Shown: positions 45,401 through 54,007, numbered from the stretch's first letter. The stretch is 64,000 bases of DNA from Parabacteroides faecis (GCF_014647375.1 NZ_BMPB01000007.1:310001-374000), one strand, 5' to 3'. The notes: generated by a model not told the origin, from the letters alone. Program-made: numbers and translations.

Positions 45401-45794
45401 CTCTGTCGACCTTGCCATCAAAGACAATAAAATCGAAGTATTCCCCTTTCTGGTCGAAATGGACAGATATAAAGTGGCAGTCGGAGGAACACATAACCTG
45501 GACATGACATTCAACTATCATTTATCCGTACTCAAGTCGCCCGTTCCTTTCAAACTGGGAATAGACATCACCGGCAACCTGGACGATTTTAAATACAAGA
45601 TCGTAAAATGCCGTTACAAAGATTTATTCAAACCGGCTAAAGAAGCCGAACTGGATAGCACACGGACAAACATCCGGAAAGAGATACGGGAATCGATACG
45701 CAATCAAATAAAAGAGACTGCTCCCGAATTGGTGAGCAGCCTCTCCTCAAATCATTCAGCGACTCCTCCGGATGGAGAAGCCAGTGTTTTATAA
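42495..45794 (+). CDS. AsmA-like inner-membrane-anchored protein
   Basis: 1099 residues. N-terminal signal anchor (about 7-28), followed by the AsmA N-terminal domain (TNKFLDAHLDCERIELTYFETYPHLGIRLTNG) and a very long beta-rich body with repeating hydrophobic strands. A low-complexity Thr/Arg-rich loop lies at about residues 630-660. AsmA-family proteins are proposed to bridge the periplasm and move phospholipids between membranes. The C-terminus ends in a charged helix. Last 6 nt overlap the convergent rmlB stop. Confidence 0.88.
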   Translation: MKINKKLVTTIIVIAVTLFFILPGIGFSILNWGVLPPEKLTPLVIEQTNKFLDAHLDCERIELTYFETYPHLGIRLTNGHLISHAAEDSTAHKEKLAISSDSLLAFKTAVISLRPTDYLFGGKITIGEISIDEPRFYGYVNKKGAANWDIYSSKTDSAETDKKPLPPIDLQKVRISNGRFTYDDHEADLFAEINGFFLNLDGSLTNGKNKLDIETGSTSILFSSPTYTLENKLALKLKSQLLLSDNFNTITLNDAELLVNDLPFTANGSVSSVPPLKQTKIDMEVGLKVSDMNDLLKFIPDAYFQNREKTLAKGAIVVEGNIHGYLGDSIVPSVNLCCKIENGSYHVKGLKQGIDTIQMDMDLHLNGMYPDSSFMSLEQLTLKGLTTSLDMSGKVTNLLTSPNIDANIKGKIDFTRLAKEFLNPDTLLLQGTMDADLSASFNVDDLLNSQYGKVHASGRLNIDTLKAYSKPLGMDVFITNAGFSVDSTQLSSSYLENKDLLSTTLSVDSLNIKYQDAISTNISRLTIQAKTSPVIDTTAVIPMTAQLKFDYLRTRLPDSVWLVAGQTVMKGGIKSSASNKRIPTAGATISVDTLRYFILPMRTGMILSGNTFNIEALPYRDAMRQRWLARTDTTTHTTTARATRTRRPRTPDQTQTDTTDVTTQLLRRWEVRGSLSFNKMRGFSRLLPVPMKMDQTTMKFNTNDITLTNAHLHLGKSDFMLNGEIKRIRQAMLRGGKLQGNFSLTSDYIDCNQLMKAMNSGMQYTELHSATTDQSVIDEENLVTMDTHALQDSIATATLDTTDRVFVIPAYLDMTLHTDAKKIDFKDVELSNVLGEVIIRDQSINLSNLKMDSNIGRGHMTMFYTAKDESGASAGFDIDMENVMVEKLIGLYPAIDTLVPMLRSFEGVVDCQITATCKMDSVMSLDLPSLNSACYLHGENMVLLDGETFTEISKTLMFKNKKRNVIDSISVDLAIKDNKIEVFPFLVEMDRYKVAVGGTHNLDMTFNYHLSVLKSPVPFKLGIDITGNLDDFKYKIVKCRYKDLFKPAKEAELDSTRTNIRKEIRESIRNQIKETAPELVSSLSSNHSATPPDGEASVL

Positions 45795-46934
45795 CTCACG
45801 GCCGGAGTACATCCGGTCGTAATATTTCATATAGTCACCACCGGTAATCTCTTCCACCCATTGCTGGTTTTCCAGATACCAGCGGATTGTTTTGACAATA
45901 CCGACTTCAAAACTGGTTTCAGGTGTCCAGCCGAGTTCTTCCGAGATCTTTGTTGGATCGATAGCATAACGCTGGTCATGTCCGAGGCGGTCTTTCACAA
46001 AAGTGATCAGGCTTTCGTTGATCCAGTCGATCCTAATCTCTCCGTCAGGACCGATCTCTTTCTTCTTCAATACCTGACGATATTCGGGGTGTTCAGTCAT
46101 CAACTGACGAATCGTCTGAATGGTCAGTTTAACAATCTCGATATTCTGCTTTTCGTTATGTCCGCCAACATTATATACTTCTCCTACCCGACCGCGATGA
46201 ATAACCGCATCGATAGCTTTACAATGATCTTCCACATACAACCAGTCCCGAACATTGGTACCGTCACCATACACAGGCAAAGATTTTCCTTCCAGGATAT
46301 TTTTGATAATAAGCGGAATCAGTTTTTCCGGGAAATGATAGGGACCATAGTTGTTGGAACAACGGGTAATACTTACCGGCATTTTATAAGTATCGGAATA
46401 TGCCTTTACAAACAAATCGGCACTGGTCTTGGAAGCGCTATACGGACTTCTTGGATCCAGCGGAGTCGTTTCATGGAAATAACCTTCTGCACCAAGACTG
46501 CCATACACCTCATCCGTCGATACCTGATGGAAACGAACACCTTCACGCCACTGCGGATAACCGGTCTCCTCTTTTCCCGTCACCCAGGCTTTGCGCGCAG
46601 CGTCCAGCAGGTTTTGTGTTCCCAGAATATTCGTCACTAGGAACAACTGCGGATTTTCAATACTACGATCTACATGGCTTTCTGCAGCAAAATTGACTAC
46701 ATAATCGAAATTATACTTTGCAAAAAGTTCATCAACCAGCGTACGGTCACAGATATCCCCCTTTACAAACTCACAACGTTTGCCATCGATATCTCCTGCT
46801 ATTGTACCCAGATTACCTGCATAAGTAAGCAAGTCGAGAACTACAATCTTTATATCCTGATGCTCTGCCAGCATATATTTGATAAAGTTGGCACCAATAA
46901 AACCAGCGGCACCCGTAACCAGATAAGTCTTCAT
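45789..46934 (-). CDS. rmlB: dTDP-glucose 4,6-dehydratase
   Basis: 381 residues, extended SDR family. NAD-binding TGAAGFIGANFIKYM, catalytic STDEVYGSLG and YSASKTSADLFV, and NNYGPYHFPEKLIPL substrate loop. Makes dTDP-4-keto-6-deoxyglucose for rhamnose-type sugars of capsule or O-antigen. Follows rmlC with an 8-nt gap; rmlA and rmlD are not in the window. Confidence 0.97.
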   Translation of the reverse strand: MKTYLVTGAAGFIGANFIKYMLAEHQDIKIVVLDLLTYAGNLGTIAGDIDGKRCEFVKGDICDRTLVDELFAKYNFDYVVNFAAESHVDRSIENPQLFLVTNILGTQNLLDAARKAWVTGKEETGYPQWREGVRFHQVSTDEVYGSLGAEGYFHETTPLDPRSPYSASKTSADLFVKAYSDTYKMPVSITRCSNNYGPYHFPEKLIPLIIKNILEGKSLPVYGDGTNVRDWLYVEDHCKAIDAVIHRGRVGEVYNVGGHNEKQNIEIVKLTIQTIRQLMTEHPEYRQVLKKKEIGPDGEIRIDWINESLITFVKDRLGHDQRYAIDPTKISEELGWTPETSFEVGIVKTIRWYLENQQWVEEITGGDYMKYYDRMYSGREL

Positions 46935-46942
46935 CGTCCGTA

Positions 46943-47503
46943 TTATTTATATGTAAAATTATATTCTGCCTCACTTAAGAGAGGCGCTTTTGTATCTTTC
47001 TCTGATAAAGTTAGAGATTCCGTGTCGGAAATCCTCCAATCGACCCCAATCGAAGGATCATCAAAATGAAGTCCCCTTTCATGACTCGGCATGTAAAGAT
47101 TATCTACTTTATAAGTAAATACAGCTTCGTCGCTCAAGACATGAAATCCATGAGCAAATCCCTGGGGAATAAAGAATTGACGTTTATTCTCTGCTGAAAG
47201 TTCGACAGCTACATATTTTCCGAATGTCGGAGAACCGACACGGATATCCACCGCTACATCCAGAACACGTCCGGTGATCACCCGTACCAACTTCGACTGC
47301 GAATAAGGAGCCAACTGGTAATGTAATCCACGAAGTACTCCCCTTGAAGAACAGGATTCATTATCCTGAATAAAATTTATTTTACCGATATGTTGCTCGA
47401 ACTCTTCTTTCTTCCAAGCTTCCATAAAATATCCCCGTGCATCATTAAAAACCTTAGGTTCAATAATCCATACACCCGGGATTTCTGTCTCAATATAATT
47501 CAT
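46943..47503 (-). CDS. rmlC: dTDP-4-dehydrorhamnose 3,5-epimerase
   Basis: 186 residues from ATG 47503 (MNYIETEIPGVWIIEPK). A cupin with the family signatures FVQDN-like FIQDNESCSSRGVLRGLHYQ (catalytic His in LHYQ) and FIPQGFAHGFHVLS. Acts right after RmlB in dTDP-rhamnose synthesis. First gene of the rmlCB pair. Confidence 0.96.
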   Translation of the reverse strand: MNYIETEIPGVWIIEPKVFNDARGYFMEAWKKEEFEQHIGKINFIQDNESCSSRGVLRGLHYQLAPYSQSKLVRVITGRVLDVAVDIRVGSPTFGKYVAVELSAENKRQFFIPQGFAHGFHVLSDEAVFTYKVDNLYMPSHERGLHFDDPSIGVDWRISDTESLTLSEKDTKAPLLSEAEYNFTYK

Positions 47504-47592
47504 CCTTTCATTTTTATAACTAACAGAAGACAAAGTAACTTCTTTTTCCTTAGTTCTGCAACTATCAACGCCTGCAAAAAGAATGAAAAAGA

Positions 47593-47624
47593 TTTGCATA
47601 ATCCAAACATAATCCTTTTCTTTG
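47593..47624 (+). promoter_or_regulatory. Promoter of the tRNA-Cys pair
   Basis: TTTG at 47593-47596 and TTTCTTTG (one mismatch to TAnnTTTG) at 47617-47624, spaced 20 bp; the first tRNA begins about 37 nt later. Confidence 0.5.
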
Positions 47625-47661
47625 CACTCGCAAAACGATAAGACGTTATTTGAAACAAATT

Positions 47662-47733
47662 GGTTCCTTGGATGAGTGGCTTAGTCAGCGGTCTGCAAAA
47701 CCGTGTACGGCGGTTCGAATCCGCCAGGAACCT
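47662..47733 (+). tRNA. tRNA-Cys, anticodon GCA, copy 1
   Basis: 72-nt cloverleaf. Acceptor GGTTCCT/AGGAACC, anticodon loop CTGCAAA closed by GCGGT/ACCGT, T-arm GGCGGTTCGAATCCGCC. The discriminator is T, characteristic of tRNA-Cys. CCA not encoded. Confidence 0.97.
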
Positions 47734-47769
47734 CTAAAAAGAGTAACAGATTATCGATAAATAAATATT

Positions 47770-47841
47770 GGTTCCTTGGATGAGTGGCTTAGTCAGTGGT
47801 CTGCAAAACCATGTACGGCGGTTCGAATCCGCCAGGAACCT
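47770..47841 (+). tRNA. tRNA-Cys, anticodon GCA, copy 2
   Basis: Identical to copy 1 except for a paired change in the anticodon stem: GTGGT/ACCAT instead of GCGGT/ACCGT, so C-G has become T-A without loss of pairing. 36 nt after copy 1. Confidence 0.97.
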
Positions 47842-47894
47842 CTAAGAAAGCAGAAAGACTTCAATTAAGAATTGAAGTCTTTCTGCTTTCTTAG
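47842..47894 (+). terminator. Perfect 25-bp hairpin after the tRNA-Cys pair
   Basis: 47842-47866 is exactly complementary to 47870-47894, leaving a 3-nt loop (aag). It begins one base after the tRNA discriminator. It lacks a terminal T-run (TATATACGTG follows), so although its position suggests a terminator it is atypical. Confidence 0.7.
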
Positions 47895-48031
47895 TATATA
47901 CGTGGGTCTGTTTTTCAGGAAAGTTTCAACCTGTAATTTGTAAACCGAAGCTATCAAAAAACAAATTATGTCGTTCAAACAGGGTTTTATGCTGTCTGTG
48001 GAATATTTTTTGTCATCCGGTCGAAGTCCTC

Positions 48032-48039
48032 TACTTTTG
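48032..48039 (+). promoter_or_regulatory. Promoter of the AGE-family lipoprotein gene
   Basis: TACTTTTG with TTTG at 48009-48012, spacing 19 bp; ATG at 48070. Confidence 0.7.
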
Positions 48040-48069
48040 CGGCGTGAAATAAAAATCAAGGAAACAAAA

Positions 48070-49653
48070 ATGAAACAAAAAACATTTCTACTATTGGCTG
48101 CTGCTACTCTATTGGCAGCCTGTACCCCTTCTCCTAAACAGGTTTCGACCACTGAAATCGTGGAAATAACAAATACACTGCCACAAAAGAGGACAAATGT
48201 TTATAATGTAGATTCACTGGTAAAAGATCCCTGTAATAACCCGGAATTATGGATAGGACATCTGGAGAACGACCTGATGAAATTCTGGAACGGAAAGAAT
48301 ATACCAGAAGGAAAAAGTATCTTCTTCTCTACGTTCAGAAGCAACGACGGACAGGTCATTCCACAAGATACGGCACAATGGCCGACAGAATATAAGGAAG
48401 CGATGAAAGTTGCCGACCTGAAAGGGCTGGTGGAAGACGCAACCCAATATAACTATATCCGTGCCCATTCACGCCAGACTTTCGCATACGGCATTGCGTA
48501 TAATATGACAGGAAATACCGATTATCTGCAAAAATGCCGCCAGGGAGCAATGGCGATCCTACAGGCAATGGACGAAAACAACGGCTTGTATAACAAACAA
48601 GATATCAATACCGGCGAATGGATGGACCCTGCCGACAAACGTAACAGTCAGGATCTGGCTTACGGAATAACCGGATTAGGCTATTATTACTACCTGACTC
48701 ATGACGAAGCGGTTCTGAAACCATTACTTGCTGCGCGTAAATACATCTTCGATACTTATTTTGACGAAGGTAAAGATTTTCTGACCTGGCTACCCACATC
48801 AGTAACGGAAGGGAATGACAATGTAGAGATCGTCTCCCAGCTGGACCAGTTGTATGCTTATATGCTCTGGGTCACTCCCTCTCTGCCAGAACCTTACCAG
48901 ACAGAATGGAAAGCCGACTTGAAAAAACTGGCGAATGTAATGATAAACCATTTCTACAGCGAACGTTACGGTACTTTCTGGGGAAGTGCCACAAATGACC
49001 TGTCTAAAGAGTTAGGTACAGATCATACCGACTTCGGTCACTCTGTAAAAGCGATGTGGGTCATTTATGAGATCGGCAAAATCACCGACGATATTGCTTA
49101 TGTAAATTTTGCCCGCGAAAAGATCAAAGTCATTTTAAACCGTGCATATATCGATGGAGACGGTTCATGGGCACGTCGTTACAATGCAGACGGTACATTA
49201 GACAAAGACAAAGAATGGTGGGGATTAGCCGAGCTCGATCAGGCTGCAGCTATACTTTCCTTGAATGACCCTTCTTATCTGCGGTTTACAAACAATACGT
49301 ATAAATACTGGTTCGAATACATGGTCGACAAGCAGAATGGCGAAATCTGGCACATGGTAGATGCCAAAACCAATCTACCGTCACCGGAATACCCTAAGAT
49401 ACATGCCTGGAAGACATCTTTACACAGTTTCGAGCACTGTTTCCTGGGTTACGTGATCTCAAGCTATCACCGCAATCAACCTGTGACACTCTATTACGCA
49501 TTTACAGAAAAAGAACCGGTTTCTTCCAGAAACGTTAATCCTTATTTCTTACGTGGTCATATCAAAGAGCAGAAAAAAGGAAACGTAATCGCATTAGATA
49601 ATAACGAAAAAGGACGTAACGTTGTAGAGATAACGTTCGATTATATACATTAA
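48070..49653 (+). CDS. AGE-family (N-acylglucosamine 2-epimerase/cellobiose 2-epimerase fold) lipoprotein
   Basis: 527 residues from ATG 48070; an upstream in-frame ATG at 47968 precedes the promoter and is rejected. Signal peptide with lipobox LLAAC (Cys17). The rest is an (alpha/alpha)6 barrel with AGE landmarks: RQTFAYGIAYNMTGN, DFGHSVKAMWVIYEIG, WWGLAELDQAAAI and HAWKTSLHSFEHC. The family isomerises or epimerises sugars, but this exported version is about 110 residues longer than cytosolic epimerases and its substrate is unknown. No export signal for the cell surface is apparent after the cysteine, so a periplasmic location is likely. Confidence 0.78.
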   Translation: MKQKTFLLLAAATLLAACTPSPKQVSTTEIVEITNTLPQKRTNVYNVDSLVKDPCNNPELWIGHLENDLMKFWNGKNIPEGKSIFFSTFRSNDGQVIPQDTAQWPTEYKEAMKVADLKGLVEDATQYNYIRAHSRQTFAYGIAYNMTGNTDYLQKCRQGAMAILQAMDENNGLYNKQDINTGEWMDPADKRNSQDLAYGITGLGYYYYLTHDEAVLKPLLAARKYIFDTYFDEGKDFLTWLPTSVTEGNDNVEIVSQLDQLYAYMLWVTPSLPEPYQTEWKADLKKLANVMINHFYSERYGTFWGSATNDLSKELGTDHTDFGHSVKAMWVIYEIGKITDDIAYVNFAREKIKVILNRAYIDGDGSWARRYNADGTLDKDKEWWGLAELDQAAAILSLNDPSYLRFTNNTYKYWFEYMVDKQNGEIWHMVDAKTNLPSPEYPKIHAWKTSLHSFEHCFLGYVISSYHRNQPVTLYYAFTEKEPVSSRNVNPYFLRGHIKEQKKGNVIALDNNEKGRNVVEITFDYIH

Positions 49654-49692
49654 ATTCACGACCCTAACCCGCATAAACAATAATACTTGCAT

Positions 49693-49733
49693 GGAAGGTG
49701 TGTCTACTTATATAGGTGCACCTTCCTTTTTTT
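49693..49733 (+). terminator. Terminator of the AGE-family gene
   Basis: GGAAGGTG (49693-49700) pairs with CACCTTCC (49719-49726), followed by T7. Confidence 0.88.
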
Positions 49734-49843
49734 ATCCATGCCTAGTCCTAAAAAGCGTTACACCTATCCGTACAGACAAGCGCAGCCCGACAATCATTTT
49801 TCCATCTTATTAGAAAACTTGTATCCAAAAAGATAATCCTTAA

Positions 49844-49924
49844 CTTAACTTCTGTACAGTTCCGTATTTCACCGGCGAACCGGAACCGGATACTTATGAA
49901 GCAAAGATTCTGAAGGAAAAATAG
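49844..49924 (+). pseudogene. Possible C-terminal remnant of an unknown gene
   Basis: Between a stop at 49841 and TAG at 49922 the frame reads TVPYFTGEPEPDTYEAKIL near its end, with codons (TTC ACC GGC GAA CCG) like those of expressed neighbours. No start or upstream coding sequence. Family not recognised; may be chance. Confidence 0.25.
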
Positions 49925-50107
49925 CAGAATGACATTTCAACATCCAAAGCATAAAAATCAGGATGTTTGATTACATGAATAACATAATTTTTCTCATTCA
50001 TATATTTTAAACCCGTTATAACATTATAGGATAGACGCTTACGAAAAATCGGTCATCATCTCTATTTCTTTTAACGTATTCCATGCTATTGGATTCCCAA
50101 ATTCTGC

Positions 50108-50115
50108 TACCTTTG
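50108..50115 (+). promoter_or_regulatory. Promoter of nrdAB
   Basis: TACCTTTG, exact -7 consensus, just before the riboswitch; predicts an untranslated leader of about 270 nt. Confidence 0.7.
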
Positions 50116-50123
50116 CTTTTGAA

Positions 50124-50345
50124 CTGGTTCCGGATGGATTTCCTTCCATTCGGATTAAAAGGGAATCGGGTGAAAATCCCGAACAGTCCCGCTGCTGTAA
50201 AACTCCGCTCTACTTTCCGATAAAGACAATTGCCACTGGAGGTCATCCCCTTAAAGGGAGGACACCGGGAAGGTATCGGAAATTAAGGAGTCAGTCAGAA
50301 GACCTGCCGTTCATTAAAGGCTGTTTCTACTCGTGGGGATAGGGG
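50124..50345 (+). promoter_or_regulatory. Cobalamin (B12) riboswitch upstream of nrdAB
   Basis: The leader holds the conserved cobalamin aptamer elements in order: GGGAATCGGGTGAAAATCCC and CAGTCCCGCTGCTGTAA region, GCCACTGG, GGGAAGGT, and the B12 box AGTCAGAAGACCTGCC (50293-50308). Binding of adenosylcobalamin should stop expression of the downstream reductase. The platform (50310-50390) was not resolved between terminator and translation control. Confidence 0.92.
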
Positions 50346-50390
50346 AACAGTACGAAAGTATACTCTAATTTTATTTTTCAAAAGTATCTC

Positions 50391-52910
50391 ATGGAAATAA
50401 CCAAGAGAAATGGGGCATCCGAACCTTATAACAGGGAGAAAATAACCGTTGCCATCCGGAAAAGCTTTGCCAGTACCGGACAGGAAATAACGGACGAAAA
50501 CATCCGCAGCATGGTGGATGAAGTGGAGCGTTTTGTAAACAGCAATGTAGCAAACCGCAGTGTAGAACGCATTCAGGACGAAGTGGAACGTAGCCTAATG
50601 GAACATGGTTTTTATGCCGAAGCTAAAAACTATATACTCTATCGCTGGCAACGGACGGAACGAAGGAAAGCCCTCAATCACATTACACATGAAGTGGGCG
50701 ATACGACCATAATGGAGACACTCAAGGGTATACAGGATAAATTCACAGCCAACGAATATAGTCTGACTATACTGGCTGAGAAGTTTTTCAGTTTCTGCAA
50801 ACCGGAAATGCCATCCAAAGAACGGCTGACAGCACTCATCAAAGCGGCTGTGGAACTAACTACGCAGGAAGCTCCCGACTGGGAGTTCATCGCTGCCCGC
50901 CTGCTCAACTTCCAATTGGCAAAGAAACTAAAAAAGCAGGAAGAAGCTGTCGGTTTCCATACATTCTATGATAAATTAAGCTATCTCACCAACGAAGGAT
51001 TATATGGTAACTATATACTGGCTAATTACTCTCAGCAAGAGATAGAAGAAGCTGCCGGATTTATCTGTCCGGAAAGAAATGAACTGTTTAATTATTCAGG
51101 ACTGGATTTACTGGCGAAACGCTACCTTATCCGTACCCGTTCCCATGAACCGGTTGAGTCCGTACAGGAGATGTTTCTGGGAATCGCCCTGCATCTTGCC
51201 ATGCCCGAACAGCACGACCGGATGTTGTGGGTTAAAAAGTTCTATGACCTGTTGAGCAGCCTCCAAGTTACGATGGCCACTCCTACGCTTTCCAACGCAC
51301 GCAAGCCTTATCACCAACTTTCCAGTTGCTTTATCGATACCGTACCCGATAGCCTGGAAGGTATCTACCGCAGTATCGACAACTTTGCGATGGTCAGCAA
51401 GTTTGGCGGAGGTATGGGGATGTACTTCGGGAAAGTACGCGCCACAGGTGGCAATATACGAGGATTTAAAGGTGTTGCCGGAGGTGTGATCCGTTGGATG
51501 AAACTGGTAAACGATACAGCTGTCGCCGTAGATCAGCTAGGTATGCGGCAGGGAGCCGTAGCAGTGTATCTCGACGTATGGCACAAAGATTTACCCGAAT
51601 TTCTCCAACTCCGCACCAATAATGGCGACGACCGGATGAAGGCCCATGATATATTCCCGGCAGTATGTTATCCTGACCTGTTCTGGCGTATGGCAAAAGA
51701 AGACCTGAATCAAATATGGTATCTGTTTTGCCCGAATGAGATAATGACTATCAAAGGATATTGCCTAGAAGATTATTATGGCGAAGAATGGGAACAAAGA
51801 TATCTGGACTGCGTGAACGATAACCGTCTTTCAAAACGTAGTATAAATATTAAAGATATTGTCAGGCTGGTATTACGCTCGGCTGTAGAAACCGGTACTC
51901 CTTTCACTTTCAACCGTGACACCGTAAACCGTGCCAACCCAAATCCCCACCGGGGTATTATTTACTGTTCGAACTTATGTACGGAAATAGCACAGAACAT
52001 GTCATCCATCGAATCCGTATCTACTGAAATCCTCACAGAGAACGGTGATACGGTCGTGGTGAAAACAGTTCGCCCAGGCGATTTCGTGGTATGTAATCTA
52101 GCCAGTTTGTCACTTGGACATTTACCTCTGGAAGACGAACAACTAATGAAAGAAAAAGTAGCGACAGTAGTCCGGGCACTCGATAATGTGATCGACCTTA
52201 ATTTCTATCCGGTACCTTTTGCACAGATAACGAATCATCGTTACCGCAGTATCGGTCTTGGAGTGAGCGGCTACCATCATGCACTTGCCGTGCGCGGCAT
52301 CCGTTGGGAAAGCGAAGAACATCTGACTTTTATGGACAAAGTATTCGAACATATCAACTATGCGGCTATTGAAGCGAGTGCTGAATTGGCGAAAGAAAAA
52401 GGCCGGTACGAATATTTTGAAGGAAGCGACTGGCAAACCGGAGCTTATTTCATGAAACGTGGATATAAATCAGTAGAATGGAACCGGTTACAGGAAAAAG
52501 TCAGGATAAATGGCATGAGAAATGCCTATCTTCTTGCCATAGCTCCCACCAGCAGTACAAGCATTATCTCCGGGACAACAGCAGGAGTAGATCCGGCAAT
52601 GAAACGTTTCTTCCTCGAAGAGAAAAAAGGTACCATGCTCCCACGCGTGGCTCCTGCCCTGTCGGACAAGACTTACTGGCTATATAAAAGCGCCTACCAG
52701 ATAGACCAGCAATGGAGTATCCGTGCTGCGGGTGTCCGGCAACTACACATCGATCAGGCACAAAGTATGAACCTCTATATCACCAACGAGTTCACCATGA
52801 AGCAATTGTTCAACCTCTACCTGCTGGCTTGGGAATGCGGAGTGAAAACGGTATATTATGTTCGAAGTAAATCACTGGAAGTAGAAGAATGCGAAAGTTG
52901 TACATCATAA
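50391..52910 (+). CDS. nrdA: Class Ia ribonucleoside-diphosphate reductase, alpha (catalytic) subunit
   Basis: 839 residues. N-terminal ATP-cone (residues about 1-90, MEITKRNGASEPYNREKI), catalytic barrel with SSCFIDTVPDSLEGIY (first redox cysteine), NLCTEI (Asn-x-Cys-x-Glu active site) and VVCNLASLSLG (second redox cysteine), PTSSTSIISG substrate loop, and the C-terminal redox pair ECESC. Reduces ribonucleoside diphosphates to deoxy forms using the tyrosyl radical of NrdB and needs oxygen to form it. Expression is controlled by the B12 riboswitch in the leader. Fifteen nt before nrdB. Confidence 0.96.
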   Translation: MEITKRNGASEPYNREKITVAIRKSFASTGQEITDENIRSMVDEVERFVNSNVANRSVERIQDEVERSLMEHGFYAEAKNYILYRWQRTERRKALNHITHEVGDTTIMETLKGIQDKFTANEYSLTILAEKFFSFCKPEMPSKERLTALIKAAVELTTQEAPDWEFIAARLLNFQLAKKLKKQEEAVGFHTFYDKLSYLTNEGLYGNYILANYSQQEIEEAAGFICPERNELFNYSGLDLLAKRYLIRTRSHEPVESVQEMFLGIALHLAMPEQHDRMLWVKKFYDLLSSLQVTMATPTLSNARKPYHQLSSCFIDTVPDSLEGIYRSIDNFAMVSKFGGGMGMYFGKVRATGGNIRGFKGVAGGVIRWMKLVNDTAVAVDQLGMRQGAVAVYLDVWHKDLPEFLQLRTNNGDDRMKAHDIFPAVCYPDLFWRMAKEDLNQIWYLFCPNEIMTIKGYCLEDYYGEEWEQRYLDCVNDNRLSKRSINIKDIVRLVLRSAVETGTPFTFNRDTVNRANPNPHRGIIYCSNLCTEIAQNMSSIESVSTEILTENGDTVVVKTVRPGDFVVCNLASLSLGHLPLEDEQLMKEKVATVVRALDNVIDLNFYPVPFAQITNHRYRSIGLGVSGYHHALAVRGIRWESEEHLTFMDKVFEHINYAAIEASAELAKEKGRYEYFEGSDWQTGAYFMKRGYKSVEWNRLQEKVRINGMRNAYLLAIAPTSSTSIISGTTAGVDPAMKRFFLEEKKGTMLPRVAPALSDKTYWLYKSAYQIDQQWSIRAAGVRQLHIDQAQSMNLYITNEFTMKQLFNLYLLAWECGVKTVYYVRSKSLEVEECESCTS

Positions 52911-52925
52911 AAAACTAAAAGAACA

Positions 52926-53975
52926 ATGGAAACAAAAATATTAAAAAAGAACGCCTTGTTCAATCCGGAAGGCGACACAGAAATCCGTCTCCGGAAAATG
53001 ATCGGCGGAAATACCACCAATTTGAACGACTTCAATAATATGCGTTACAAATGGGTGAGCAGTTGGTATCGTCAGGCAATGAACAATTTCTGGATACCGG
53101 AAGAGATCAACTTGTCACAAGATACAAAGGATTATCCTCATCTGGAACCAGCTGAGCGGACAGCTTACAACAAAATCCTCAGTTTCCTGGTCTTCCTCGA
53201 TTCTCTACAGAGTAACAACCTGCCGGCTATCAGTGAATACATCACCGCCAACGAAGTCAATCTTTGTCTTCATATCCAGGCTTTTCAGGAATGTGTACAT
53301 AGCCAAAGCTATAGTTATATGCTCGATTCTATTTGCAGTCCCGAAGAACGCAATGATATCCTCTATCAATGGAAAACGGATGAGCACTTATTGAAAAGAA
53401 ATACGTTCATCGGCAATTGTTACAACGAGTTTCAGGAGAGCCAGAACGGCTTTACATTGATGAAAACCCTGATAGCAAATTACATTCTGGAAGGTATTTA
53501 TTTCTATAGCGGTTTCATGTTCTTTTACAACCTGAGCCGTAACGGAAAGATGTCCGGGTCCGCCCAGGAAATACGCTATATCAACCGGGATGAAAATACG
53601 CATCTATGGTTATTCCGTAACATCATTCTCGAACTGAAAAAAGAAGAACCCGAACTCTTTACACCCGATAAGGTTAAAGTGTACGAGGAAATGATGCGTG
53701 AAGGAGTGAGACAGGAAACGGAATGGGGACAATATGTGATAGGCAACAACATCCAGGGACTCAACCAGCAAATGGTGGCAGATTATATCCGCTATTTAGG
53801 TAATATCCGTTGGCTCAGTCTGGGTTACGAACCGCTGTTTGATGATAACCGCAAGGAGCCGGAAAGCATGCACTGGGTATCGCAATATTCAAATGCCAAT
53901 ATGGTGAAGACAGACTTCTTCGAAGCCAAAAGTACAGCCTATGCCAAAAGTACGGCATTGGAAGATGATTTGTAA
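52926..53975 (+). CDS. nrdB: Class Ia ribonucleoside-diphosphate reductase, beta (radical) subunit
   Basis: 349 residues of ferritin-like fold. Diiron ligands Asp92, Glu122 and His125, with the radical Tyr129, occur in FQECVHSQSYSY; further Glu/His ligands follow in the ENTHLW region. Presence of the tyrosine marks class Ia or Ib with a stable radical, not class Ic. Partner of NrdA; oxygen (or Mn/NrdI, not present here) is needed for activation. Confidence 0.96.
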   Translation: METKILKKNALFNPEGDTEIRLRKMIGGNTTNLNDFNNMRYKWVSSWYRQAMNNFWIPEEINLSQDTKDYPHLEPAERTAYNKILSFLVFLDSLQSNNLPAISEYITANEVNLCLHIQAFQECVHSQSYSYMLDSICSPEERNDILYQWKTDEHLLKRNTFIGNCYNEFQESQNGFTLMKTLIANYILEGIYFYSGFMFFYNLSRNGKMSGSAQEIRYINRDENTHLWLFRNIILELKKEEPELFTPDKVKVYEEMMREGVRQETEWGQYVIGNNIQGLNQQMVADYIRYLGNIRWLSLGYEPLFDDNRKEPESMHWVSQYSNANMVKTDFFEAKSTAYAKSTALEDDL

Positions 53976-54007
53976 CAGATCCTCCTTTTAAATCGAATAA
54001 CAAGGGA

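Larger units (their letters stand above)
49654..50107. other. Intergenic region with terminator and possible gene remnant
   Basis: Contains the AGE-gene terminator (49693-49733) and a 26-codon open stretch (49844-49924) with coding-like codon use but no start. No other feature seen before the nrd promoter. Confidence 0.6.

Noticed and set aside
47968-48069. N-terminal extension of the AGE lipoprotein from ATG 47968
   Set aside because: The extension would begin upstream of the promoter box at 48032 and would place the lipobox internally; ATG 48070 gives a normal lipoprotein signal.
50016-50246. 76-residue minus-strand ORF before nrdA
   Set aside because: It overlaps the nrd promoter and cobalamin riboswitch on the opposite strand; the RNA structure explains the sequence.
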